9,843 nucleotides of DNA from DASRPD01 sp035646535 (GTDB taxonomy: Bacteria; Actinomycetota; Acidimicrobiia; IMCC26256; JANYLB01). The stretch spans positions 1-9,843 of the forward strand of contig DASRPD010000113.1 of assembly GCA_035646535.1 (NCBI GenBank). Reading direction: 5' to 3'. A program made the position numbers and the translations under genes. Positions 1 to 5,938 of this stretch are shown here, piece after piece. Under the pieces are notes generated by a model. It had not been told where the DNA came from. It did not search any database and saw only the letters and a program-made list of their open reading frames with translations. How positions within the stretch are numbered: position 1 is the stretch's first letter; each line of letters begins with the position of its first letter.

Positions 1-63
1 GGCACCGTCCGCTTCGGTCACCGGCGTGGGCGCAGGCTCGTCGACGTCCTCCCCGCCGGCTAG
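1..63 (+). CDS. rpmA: 50S ribosomal protein L27, C-terminal end (partial)
   Basis: Reading frame 1 is open from the window edge to a TAG stop and gives 20 residues beginning GTVRFG and ending VDVLPAG. This matches the usual L27 C-terminus, a G-x-V-x-F strand followed by a basic stretch and an R-x-x-V-x-V-x-P-A ending. L27 is a large-subunit protein whose N-terminus reaches the peptidyl-transferase centre; that part lies outside the window. The identification is supported by the next gene, since rpmA immediately before obgE is a very common bacterial order (rplU-rpmA-obgE). Only the tail is visible, so integrity of the gene cannot be judged. Confidence 0.8.
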   Translation, partial: GTVRFGHRRGRRLVDVLPAG

Positions 64-67
64 CGCG

Positions 68-116
68 CCCCCACCGCCTCCCCCTTCCCCTTTTTCCGCT
101 CCCCTTTTCCCGCTTT
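68..116 (+). other. Pyrimidine-rich, G-poor tract (possible Rho loading region)
   Basis: Just after the rpmA stop, 45 of 49 bases are C or T, with only three G and one A, in a window that is otherwise rich in both C and G. A C-rich, G-poor transcript is the known signature of a Rho utilisation site, so this could help end rpmA transcription before obgE. The strong stem-loop at 111-161 begins at its end. Function is inferred; only the base composition is seen directly. Confidence 0.4.
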
Positions 117-161
117 GGCGTCGCTGGTGGGGAAGAGTTCCCGGCGGCCGACGCTAAAGCG
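111..161 (+). terminator. Stem-loop between rpmA and obgE
   Basis: Positions 111-123 pair with 149-161 in a 13-bp stem containing one G-U wobble (117 with 155). The 25-nt loop holds a second small hairpin, GGGAA/TTCCC, at 130-142. No T-run follows, so it is not a classical intrinsic terminator, but GC-rich U-less hairpins are common at actinobacterial transcript ends. It lies downstream of rpmA and upstream of the obgE -10 box. The right arm also holds a near-palindrome, ACGCT-AA-AGCGT (151-162), which could instead be a protein-binding site. Confidence 0.4.
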
Positions 162-185
162 TGAGGGCGTGACGGTGAGCGGCCC

Positions 186-191
186 TATTCT
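186..191 (+). promoter_or_regulatory. -10 box of a probable leaderless obgE promoter
   Basis: TATTCT fits the TAnnnT consensus of actinobacterial -10 elements and lies exactly 6 nt before the obgE GTG (198), which would put the transcription start on the start codon. No convincing Shine-Dalgarno sequence precedes the GTG and no good -35 hexamer is seen at the usual distance. The proA gene has the same spacing, which strengthens both calls. Confidence 0.55.
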
Positions 192-197
192 CGATCC

Positions 198-1433
198 GTG
201 AGCTTCGTCGACGAGGCCCAACTCAACGTGAAGGGCGGCGACGGCGGCGCCGGTGCGGTGTCGTTCCGCCGCGAGGCCCACGTCCCCCGCGGCGGTCCCG
301 ACGGTGGCGACGGCGGCAAGGGTGGCGACGTCTGGCTGCGAGCCGACCGCAACGTCGCCTCGCTGCTGGCGTACCGTGACCATCCGCACCGCCGGGCCGA
401 GCGGGGCACCCACGGTTCGGGCAACAAGCGCCACGGCAAGTTCGGCGAAGACCTCACCGTCACCGTCCCCGAGGCGACGGTCGTGCGCGACCACCGCAGC
501 GGTGAGCTCCTGGCCGATCTGGTCCACCACGGCGACACCTACCTCGCCGCTCGTGGTGGCGCCGGCGGGCGTGGCAACGCCCGGTTCCTGTCGAACGCGC
601 GCCGGGCTCCGAGCTTCGCCGAACAGGGCGAGTTCGGCGAAGAGCGCTGGCTGCGCCTCGAGCTCAAGCTGTTGGCCGACGCGGCCCTCGTCGGGTTTCC
701 GAACGCGGGGAAGTCGACGCTCATCGCCGCCGTCAGCGCGGCGCGCCCCCGGATAGCCAACTACCCGTTCACGACCCTGGAACCCAACCTCGGAGTCGTG
801 CGATTCCACCAACACGAGTTCGTGCTCGCCGACATTCCCGGTCTGATCGAGGGAGCGGCCGACGGCAAGGGCCTCGGCCATCGCTTCCTCCGCCACGTCG
901 AACGAGCCCGCGCGCTCGTGCTGCTCATCGACCTCGCCCCCATGGACGGCCGGAGCCCCGAGGACCAGGAACGGGTGCTCCTCCACGAGCTCGAGCAGTA
1001 CCAACCCGAGCTGCTGGACCGACCCCGGCTCGTCGTCGGCACCAAGTCCGATGTCGCCACCGAGGAGTTCTCGGGCGAAACGATCTCGGCAGTGACCCAC
1101 CAAGGCCTCGACGAGCTCCTCGGACGCGTCGTCGAGCTCGTCGATACCGCCCGGGCCGAGGAACCGGAGGCCAAGACGGTCGTGGTGCACCGCCCACAGG
1201 AGCAGGGCTTCGTCGTCACGCGTGACGACGACGGCGCGTTCCGTCTCGAGGGGCGCGCGGCAGAACGGGTCGTCGCTGTGGCTGATCTGACCAACGAGGA
1301 CGCGCTGGGTTACGTGCAGCAGCGGTTCCAGCGGATGGGGGTCGACCGGGCGCTCGCCCGCGCCGGTGCGCGTGAGGGGGACATCGTCCGCATCGGCACG
1401 GTGGAGCTCGAGTACGCGGAGGGCATCGGATGA
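198..1433 (+). CDS. obgE: GTPase Obg (CgtA), ribosome assembly GTPase
   Basis: Essential-type GTPase that binds the 50S subunit, acts in late ribosome assembly and is linked to the stringent response and cell-cycle control. The 411-residue product shows the three expected parts: the glycine-rich Obg fold (about 1-158, starting MSFVDEAQLNV with GGDGG repeats), the G domain (about 160-320) and an OCT domain (about 330-409). In the G domain, the P-loop GFPNAGKST is at 166-174 and the G3 motif DIPGLIEGA at 212-220. The G4 motif reads TKSD (282-285) instead of the usual NKxD, and G5 is SAV (297-299). The GTG start is chosen because the family N-terminus begins there and a TAnnnT box lies 6 nt upstream. 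Its stop overlaps the proB start by 4 nt (ATGA). Confidence 0.97.
   Translation: MSFVDEAQLNVKGGDGGAGAVSFRREAHVPRGGPDGGDGGKGGDVWLRADRNVASLLAYRDHPHRRAERGTHGSGNKRHGKFGEDLTVTVPEATVVRDHRSGELLADLVHHGDTYLAARGGAGGRGNARFLSNARRAPSFAEQGEFGEERWLRLELKLLADAALVGFPNAGKSTLIAAVSAARPRIANYPFTTLEPNLGVVRFHQHEFVLADIPGLIEGAADGKGLGHRFLRHVERARALVLLIDLAPMDGRSPEDQERVLLHELEQYQPELLDRPRLVVGTKSDVATEEFSGETISAVTHQGLDELLGRVVELVDTARAEEPEAKTVVVHRPQEQGFVVTRDDDGAFRLEGRAAERVVAVADLTNEDALGYVQQRFQRMGVDRALARAGAREGDIVRIGTVELEYAEGIG
1418..1423 (+). promoter_or_regulatory. Shine-Dalgarno sequence of proB
   Basis: GGAGGG lies inside the last codons of obgE, 6 nt before the proB ATG at 1430. It fixes the proB start and, with the ATGA overlap, suggests translational coupling to obgE. 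Confidence 0.7.
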
Positions 1434-2533
1434 CGCCACGGGCGGTCGTGCGTGCGGTCGTCAAGGTGGGTACGTCGTCGCTCACCGACGAGCGGGGCGA
1501 GCTGGATAGTGCCGCGCTCACCAAGCTCTGTGAAGAGATCGCCGACGCGCGTGATGAGGGCCACGTCGTGGCGCTCGTCTCCTCCGGGGCGATCGCCGCG
1601 GGTATGCCCATGCTCGGCATCGACCGCCGTCCGACCGAAATCGGCACGCTGCAAGCCATCGCTGCGGTCGGCCAGCCGAGGCTGTTCGGCGAGATCGCGA
1701 CGCGCTTGGCGGGACGCGGAGTCGTTGCCGGACAGGTCCTGTTGGATCCGTACGACTTCGGGCATCGCACGCAGTATCTCCACGCCCGCGAGACCCTCGA
1801 GCGGCTGTTCGCACTCGGGGTCGTGCCGGTGGTGAACGAGAACGACACCGTCGCCGACGATGAGATCCGCTACGGCGACAACGACCGGCTCGCAGCGCTG
1901 GTCGCGAACCTCGTGCGGGCTGACGTGCTCGCCCTGCTCACCGATACCGGTGGTCTGTTCACCGCCGACCCGCGCCTCGACGCCAACGCGTCGCTCATCG
2001 AGGAGATCACCGCGGTCGACGCCGCGCTCGAGGCCGTGGCCGGCGGCCAGGGAACCGAGCGGGGCAGCGGGGGCATGGCGAGCAAGCTCGCCGCGGCGAA
2101 GATCGCGTCCCACTCCGGGGTGCGCGCGGTCATCGCGTCGGCCGGTGGTCCCGACGTCGTGCGTCGTGTCCTGGCGGGCGAGACGGTGGGAACGGTCGTG
2201 CATCCTCACCCCGTGCGACTCTCGAGCCGCAAGCTCTGGATCGCGTTCGCTCGCCCCGCCGAGGGCGCGATCAGGGTCGATGCCGGGGCGCGAGCCGCCC
2301 TGGTCGAGGACGGTCGGTCGCTCCTACCGGCAGGCGTCGCCGACGTCTCGGGGGAGTTCGACGCAGACGACGCGGTCGAGGTGATCGGCCCCGATGGCAA
2401 GCCGTTCGCGAAGGGATTGGTGCGGTACGGGGCGGCGGCATTGCGGGCCGCGGCCGGGCGCCGCACGACGGATCTTCCCGACGACGCCCCACACGAGGTC
2501 ATCCACCGCGACGATCTGGTCGTCTTCGGCTAG
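1430..2533 (+). CDS. proB: Glutamate 5-kinase
   Basis: Phosphorylates L-glutamate with ATP to gamma-glutamyl phosphate, the first step of proline synthesis and usually the step inhibited by proline. The 367-residue protein has the normal two-domain length. The amino-acid kinase domain (about 7-255) shows VKVGTSSL at 11-18, SSGAIAAG at 51-58, NENDT at 136-140, GDNDRLAALVA at 149-159, DTGGLFTADPR at 172-182 and GGMASK at 214-219. A C-terminal PUA domain follows (about 265-365, beginning SSRKLWIAF). The ATG overlaps the obgE stop and has a strong Shine-Dalgarno site. The partner gene proA is not adjacent; it lies about 2.1 kb downstream behind a deacylase gene. No frameshift or missing motif is seen. 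Confidence 0.97.
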   Translation: MTPRAVVRAVVKVGTSSLTDERGELDSAALTKLCEEIADARDEGHVVALVSSGAIAAGMPMLGIDRRPTEIGTLQAIAAVGQPRLFGEIATRLAGRGVVAGQVLLDPYDFGHRTQYLHARETLERLFALGVVPVVNENDTVADDEIRYGDNDRLAALVANLVRADVLALLTDTGGLFTADPRLDANASLIEEITAVDAALEAVAGGQGTERGSGGMASKLAAAKIASHSGVRAVIASAGGPDVVRRVLAGETVGTVVHPHPVRLSSRKLWIAFARPAEGAIRVDAGARAALVEDGRSLLPAGVADVSGEFDADDAVEVIGPDGKPFAKGLVRYGAAALRAAAGRRTTDLPDDAPHEVIHRDDLVVFG

Positions 2534-2623
2534 CACCGGCGCGCCTGGCCTTCGACAATGGCCGTGGGTGCCGGATTCCGCGTGCTGCTGGCGCAACGCC
2601 GGCGCGAGTGGTCGACTGGTGGG

Positions 2624-4333
2624 ATGACCCACGATCTCGTCATTCGCGCCGGCACGGTCATCGACGGCACCGGAACAACGGAGCGAGTCGCAGACGTCGG
2701 GATCTCCGGCGATCGGATCGCCGAGATCGCCGAGCCCGCGACGCTGAGAGGGCTCCGAACGATTGATGCCGACGGTCTCGTCGTCACGCCCGGGTTCGTC
2801 GACATCCATACCCACTACGACGCGCAGATCGGATGGGACCCCCTCGTCTCGTCCTCGTGTTGGCACGGCGTCACGTCGATCGTGATGGGCAACTGCGGCA
2901 TGACGTTCGCGCCGTGTCGGCCCGATGACCGCGCCTACCTCGCCGACTGCATGGAGTCGGTCGAGGACATCCCCGCCCGCTCGATCCTGGACGGCCTCGC
3001 GTGGGACTGGCAGACCTACGGCGAGTACCTGGGGTCCTTGGACCGCCACGACAAGGGCATCAACGTCGGCGGGATGGTCGGTCACTCCGCGCTGCGATTC
3101 TGGGCGATGGGCGACCGTTCGCTCGACGGGGACGAGACCCCGACCGATGACGAGCTGGCCGAGATGGCCGGCCTCGTCGAAGAGGCGATGGAGGCCGGCG
3201 CGCTCGGATTCTCGACGTCGCGCACGCTGCGTCACTTCGCGCCCGACGGCCGCAACGTGCCGGGCACGTTCGCCGACACGCGCGAGCTCGGAGCGCTCGT
3301 CGACGTGCTCTCCCGACAAGGCCGCGGCGTCGTCGAATGCGCCCCCCGCTTCGACGGTGACGGCCCATCGGAGCCCCGGGCGCGTTCGGAGCTGGCGTGG
3401 ATGGCAGAGCTCGCCGCCCGCAGCGGGCGGCCGTTCTCGTTCAACCTGACCCACACCTGGGCAAATCCCGAGCACCACCGGCTGGTGCTGTCGCTCGTCC
3501 ACGCGGCGCGGGCCGACGGCGCGGCGCTGTCGCCGCAGACCACCTCGCGGGGGATCGGTGTCCTGTTCAGCCTGGACAGCTCGACGCCGTTCGATCGGCA
3601 CCCGTCCTGGCAGCGCCTCCGGGACCTCGACCCGGCCGGACGACGCGCCGCGCTGGGTGATCCCGTGGTTCGGGCCGAGCTCGTGGCCGACGCGGCCACC
3701 GAACCGACCGCCGATCAGCTCGGCGAGTTCTACGTCACCGGGGTCGACGAGCCGCACGTCCGCTACGACTGCGATCCGGCCACTGAGCTGCCCACCGCGG
3801 CTCGCGCCGCGGGGATTCCCATGGCCGAGTACTACATCGACTGCCTCCTCGCCAGCGACGGGAACGCAACCGTCTACTGGCCGATCCTCAACCCGAACCT
3901 CGACGCGGTCGCCGAGATGCTTCTCGACGACGCGATCATTCTGGGCCTGGCCGACGGCGGCGCCCACGTCGGTCAGATCCTCGACGCGTCCCAGCCGACC
4001 TGGTTCCTCTCGTACTGGGTCCGGGAACGGAGTCTCATGTCACGCGCACGGGGCGTCCGGCGACTCACCGCCGACGGTGCCCGGCTCTTCGGTCTGGAGG
4101 GCCGGGGGGTCATCGAGCCGGGGGCCTACGCCGACGTCAACGTGATCGACTGGGACGCCCTGGCGCTCCCACGCCCGACGTTCGCCCACGACTTCCCCCT
4201 CGGTGCCGGCCGGTTCACCCAGCGGGGCGAGGGCTACGTCGCCACCGTCGTGAACGGCCAGGTCCTCATGGAGGACGGCGAGCACAGCGGTGCCCTTCCG
4301 GGAGCGGTCCTCCGCCCGGAGCGCGAGCTTTGA
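2624..4333 (+). CDS. N-acyl-D-amino-acid deacylase family amidohydrolase
   Basis: Metal-dependent amidohydrolase of the D-aminoacylase group (amidohydrolase_3 type), expected to remove acyl groups from N-acyl-D-amino acids or related amides in the cytoplasm; the true substrate cannot be read from sequence. The 569-residue product begins MTHDLVIRAGTVIDGTG, the usual N-terminal beta-sandwich. It has the HxH metal motif DIHTHYDAQ (H62, H64), the NCG motif with C91 that replaces the bridging lysine in D-aminoacylases, THTW (H277), LADGGAHVG (D444, H448) and a C-terminal sandwich strand (GAYADVNVIDWD). The frame is open upstream to an ATG at 2558, but those 22 extra residues precede the conserved start, so 2624 is preferred. 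A GGTGGG abuts this ATG, too close to be a good Shine-Dalgarno site. It lies 90 bp after proB and may be read through from it. Confidence 0.85.
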   Translation: MTHDLVIRAGTVIDGTGTTERVADVGISGDRIAEIAEPATLRGLRTIDADGLVVTPGFVDIHTHYDAQIGWDPLVSSSCWHGVTSIVMGNCGMTFAPCRPDDRAYLADCMESVEDIPARSILDGLAWDWQTYGEYLGSLDRHDKGINVGGMVGHSALRFWAMGDRSLDGDETPTDDELAEMAGLVEEAMEAGALGFSTSRTLRHFAPDGRNVPGTFADTRELGALVDVLSRQGRGVVECAPRFDGDGPSEPRARSELAWMAELAARSGRPFSFNLTHTWANPEHHRLVLSLVHAARADGAALSPQTTSRGIGVLFSLDSSTPFDRHPSWQRLRDLDPAGRRAALGDPVVRAELVADAATEPTADQLGEFYVTGVDEPHVRYDCDPATELPTAARAAGIPMAEYYIDCLLASDGNATVYWPILNPNLDAVAEMLLDDAIILGLADGGAHVGQILDASQPTWFLSYWVRERSLMSRARGVRRLTADGARLFGLEGRGVIEPGAYADVNVIDWDALALPRPTFAHDFPLGAGRFTQRGEGYVATVVNGQVLMEDGEHSGALPGAVLRPEREL

Positions 4334-4345
4334 ACCATTGACCCC

Positions 4346-4374
4346 TTGTCACGGAGCGTGGCATCGGTCACAAT
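4346..4374 (+). promoter_or_regulatory. Candidate sigma70-type promoter after the deacylase
   Basis: TTGTCA (4346-4351; five of six match TTGACA) and CACAAT (4369-4374; four of six match TATAAT) are separated by exactly 17 bp. Transcription would begin near 4381 and run into the hairpins at 4408-4437 and 4454-4504. It could give a short RNA or an alternative structured leader for proA. This is a pattern match only. Confidence 0.35.
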
Positions 4375-4407
4375 CACCGTGTGTAAACGCCGGTCAACGG
4401 GGGGAGG

Positions 4408-4437
4408 GCCCCAACCGTCCGTCACGGACGGTGGGGC
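4408..4437 (+). terminator. Strong hairpin 1 in the deacylase-proA gap
   Basis: GCCCC, a bulged A (4413) and ACCGTCCG pair with CGGACGGT and GGGGC across a TCA loop: 13 Watson-Crick pairs, extendable outward by a G-U and a G-C pair. It lies 74 nt after the deacylase stop. No T-run follows on either strand. It may be a U-less actinobacterial terminator for the deacylase unit or part of a structured RNA. Confidence 0.5.
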
Positions 4438-4453
4438 TCGGTGTGGCCGGCGA

Positions 4454-4504
4454 GGAATGCGGGGTCGCGGCGTGACGCTCACTCGCCGCCGCGACCCCCA
4501 TTCC
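4454..4504 (+). terminator. Very long hairpin 2 in the deacylase-proA gap
   Basis: GGAATG (4454-4459), a bulged C and GGGGTCGCGGCG (4461-4472) pair with CGCCGCGACCCC (4487-4498) and CATTCC (4499-4504): 18 pairs with one bulge and a 14-nt loop. This is the most stable-looking structure in the window. No T-run follows. Termination of the upstream unit or a structured non-coding RNA are both possible. Confidence 0.5.
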
Positions 4505-4519
4505 CACTCCTGGGTGCAT

Positions 4520-4557
4520 GGCCCACCCCGGCGGGGCGCCGGGCGCCGGCCCACCCC
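4520..4557 (+). repeat. Direct repeat GGCCCACCCC flanking hairpin 3
   Basis: GGCCCACCCC occurs at 4520-4529 and 4548-4557. Between them, CCCGGCG and CGCCGGG form a 7-bp stem with a GGG loop (4527-4543, overlapping the end of the first copy). The stretch is extremely GC-rich, so chance repetition is not excluded. Confidence 0.3.
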
Positions 4558-4581
4558 ACATCGCGAAGAGCCCGAAACCCC

Positions 4582-4605
4582 CGGCTTGACCGACCGGTCA
4601 AGCCG
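4582..4605 (+). promoter_or_regulatory. 24-bp palindrome at the proA promoter, candidate operator
   Basis: CGGCTTGACCG and CGGTCAAGCCG are perfect 11-bp inverted arms separated by AC. The element ends at the base before the proA -10 box (4606-4611) and covers the region where a -35 element would lie, so a bound dimer would block RNA polymerase. The size and the GACC/GGTC half-sites resemble operators of TetR-family repressors, but that is inference and no regulator gene is in the window. It contains TTGACC (4586-4591), which could serve as a -35, although only 14 bp from the -10. Confidence 0.55.
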
Positions 4606-4611
4606 TAGACT
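4606..4611 (+). promoter_or_regulatory. -10 box of a probable leaderless proA promoter
   Basis: TAGACT fits TAnnnT and lies exactly 6 nt before the proA GTG at 4618, so transcription would start at the start codon. No Shine-Dalgarno sequence precedes the GTG. The arrangement is the same as at obgE. Confidence 0.55.
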
Positions 4612-4617
4612 CACGCC

Positions 4618-5934
4618 GTGACCGGCGAAGCATCTGCGTCCACCTCCGCCACCGATGCCGCACCGGGCTCGGCTGTCGGCGGGCAGCCCACGGGCGTGGC
4701 CGAGCTGGGTCGGCGAGCCAAGGTCGCGTCCCGGGCGCTTGCGACTGCTTCCGGCGCCGCCAAGGACGCCGGGCTCCTCGCCGCCGCGGATCTCCTCGAG
4801 GAACGTTCCGACGAGGTCCTTGCCGCCAACGCCCTCGATCTCGAATCCGCCGCCGCGGCCGGCATGGAGGCCGGGCCGCTCGACCGGTTGACGCTCACCG
4901 AGGCTCGCATCGCATCGATGGCCGCAGGCCTGCGCCAGGTGGCCGCACGCAGCGACCCGGTCGGGGAGGTCCTGGACGGCTCCCGCCGTCCGAACGGGTT
5001 GCTCATCGAGCGGGTGCGGGTCCCGCTCGGAGTCGTCGCCATCATCTACGAGAACCGGCCGAACGTCACCAGCGACGCTGCCGGCTTGTGCCTCAAGTCC
5101 GGCAACGCCGCGCTGTTGCGCGGCTCGGGTACGGCCCTGCGGTCCAACCTCGCGATCGCGGCAGTGCTGCGCGAGGCCTTCGCCAAGTCCGGTCTGCCGG
5201 CCGACGCGCTCGTGGTGGTCGACGACCCATCCCACGAGAGCGCGGTCGAGCTCATGCAGCTGCGCGAGTCGGTGGACTGCCTGATCCCCCGCGGGGGTGC
5301 AGCGCTCATCGCCTCGATCCGCGAGCACGCCACCGTTCCCGTGGTCATCGATGGCGATGGCAACTGCCAGATCTATGTCGACGCGTCGGCCGACCTCGGG
5401 CGCGCCGTCGACGTCGTCGTCAACGCCAAGACGCAACGCCCCTCGGTCTGCAACGCAGCCGAGTCACTCCTCGTGCACGAGGCCATCGCCGAGAGGTTCC
5501 TTCCCCGCGTCGCCGACGCGCTCGTCGCCGAAGGTGTGGAGCTCGTCGGTGACGAGACGGCGCGGCGAATCGTGACATCGATGGGCGTCGCCACCGCCGA
5601 AGACTTCGGGCGTGAGTTCCTCGCGCTGAAGATGAGCGTGGGGGTGCCGCCGTCACTGGACGCGGCGATCGACCATGTCAACCGGTTCGGGTCGGGTCAC
5701 ACCGAGGTGATCCTCACCCAGGACCTCGACGCGGCGCGCCGGTTCACCCGAGAGGTGGACGCGGCCTCGGTTGTGGTGAACGCCTCCACTCGGTTCATCG
5801 ACGGTGAAGAGTTCGGGTTCGGCGCCGAGATCGGTATCTCGACGCAGAAGTTGCACGCGCGCGGTCCGATGGGCCTGCGCGAGCTGACCACGTACAAGTA
5901 CGTCGTCTGGGGCGACGGCCAGGTGAGGAGATAA
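4618..5934 (+). CDS. proA: Glutamate-5-semialdehyde dehydrogenase (gamma-glutamyl phosphate reductase)
   Basis: Reduces gamma-glutamyl phosphate to glutamate-5-semialdehyde with NADPH, the second step of proline synthesis, and belongs to the aldehyde-dehydrogenase fold. The 438-residue product shows PLGVVAIIYENRPNVT (136-151), KSGNAALLRGS (160-170), the catalytic-cysteine motif NAKTQRPSVCNAAE (269-282; C278), the loop EFGFGAEIGISTQKLHARGP (398-417) and the family ending GLRELTTYKYVVWG (419-432). The first 25 or so residues are an Ala/Ser-rich extension before the conserved GRRAK region. In GDGNCQIYVD (246-255) a Gln stands where many family members have His. The GTG start is supported by the TAnnnT box 6 nt upstream. 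The next gene starts 4 nt after the stop, so proA leads a three-gene operon. Confidence 0.96.
   Translation: MTGEASASTSATDAAPGSAVGGQPTGVAELGRRAKVASRALATASGAAKDAGLLAAADLLEERSDEVLAANALDLESAAAAGMEAGPLDRLTLTEARIASMAAGLRQVAARSDPVGEVLDGSRRPNGLLIERVRVPLGVVAIIYENRPNVTSDAAGLCLKSGNAALLRGSGTALRSNLAIAAVLREAFAKSGLPADALVVVDDPSHESAVELMQLRESVDCLIPRGGAALIASIREHATVPVVIDGDGNCQIYVDASADLGRAVDVVVNAKTQRPSVCNAAESLLVHEAIAERFLPRVADALVAEGVELVGDETARRIVTSMGVATAEDFGREFLALKMSVGVPPSLDAAIDHVNRFGSGHTEVILTQDLDAARRFTREVDAASVVVNASTRFIDGEEFGFGAEIGISTQKLHARGPMGLRELTTYKYVVWGDGQVRR
5925..5931 (+). promoter_or_regulatory. Shine-Dalgarno sequence of the AAA+ ATPase gene
   Basis: GAGGAGA overlaps the last codons of proA and lies 7 nt before the GTG at 5939. 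It fixes that start and indicates coupled translation within the operon. Confidence 0.65.
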
Positions 5935-5938
5935 CGCG

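Noticed and set aside
60..1439. 459-codon minus-strand open frame across obgE
   Set aside because: Antisense shadow of obgE. High GC at third codon positions leaves the opposite strand open, and the translation shows no recognisable motif.
2612..2617. TCGACT 6 nt before the deacylase ATG as a third leaderless -10 box
   Set aside because: The spacing matches obgE and proA, but the second base is C, whereas A at that position is the most conserved base of the -10 element.
2558..2623. 22-residue N-terminal extension of the deacylase from an upstream ATG
   Set aside because: The conserved family N-terminus begins at the ATG at 2624, and the extension has no family-like sequence or clear ribosome site.
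2324..3967. 547-codon minus-strand open frame across proB and the deacylase
   Set aside because: It crosses two well-supported genes on the plus strand, has low-complexity Arg/Gly/Val-rich composition and no domain signature.
4346..4621. Plus-strand open frame ending in a GTGA overlap with proA
   Set aside because: The 4-nt overlap looks like a coupled leader peptide, but the translation is Arg/Gly/Pro-rich as expected for random GC-rich DNA. The TTG start is the promoter-like hexamer and no ribosome site precedes it.
4234..5436. 400-codon minus-strand open frame across the deacylase end, the gap and proA
   Set aside because: Antisense shadow of proA extended through GC-rich intergenic DNA; no motif or start signal.
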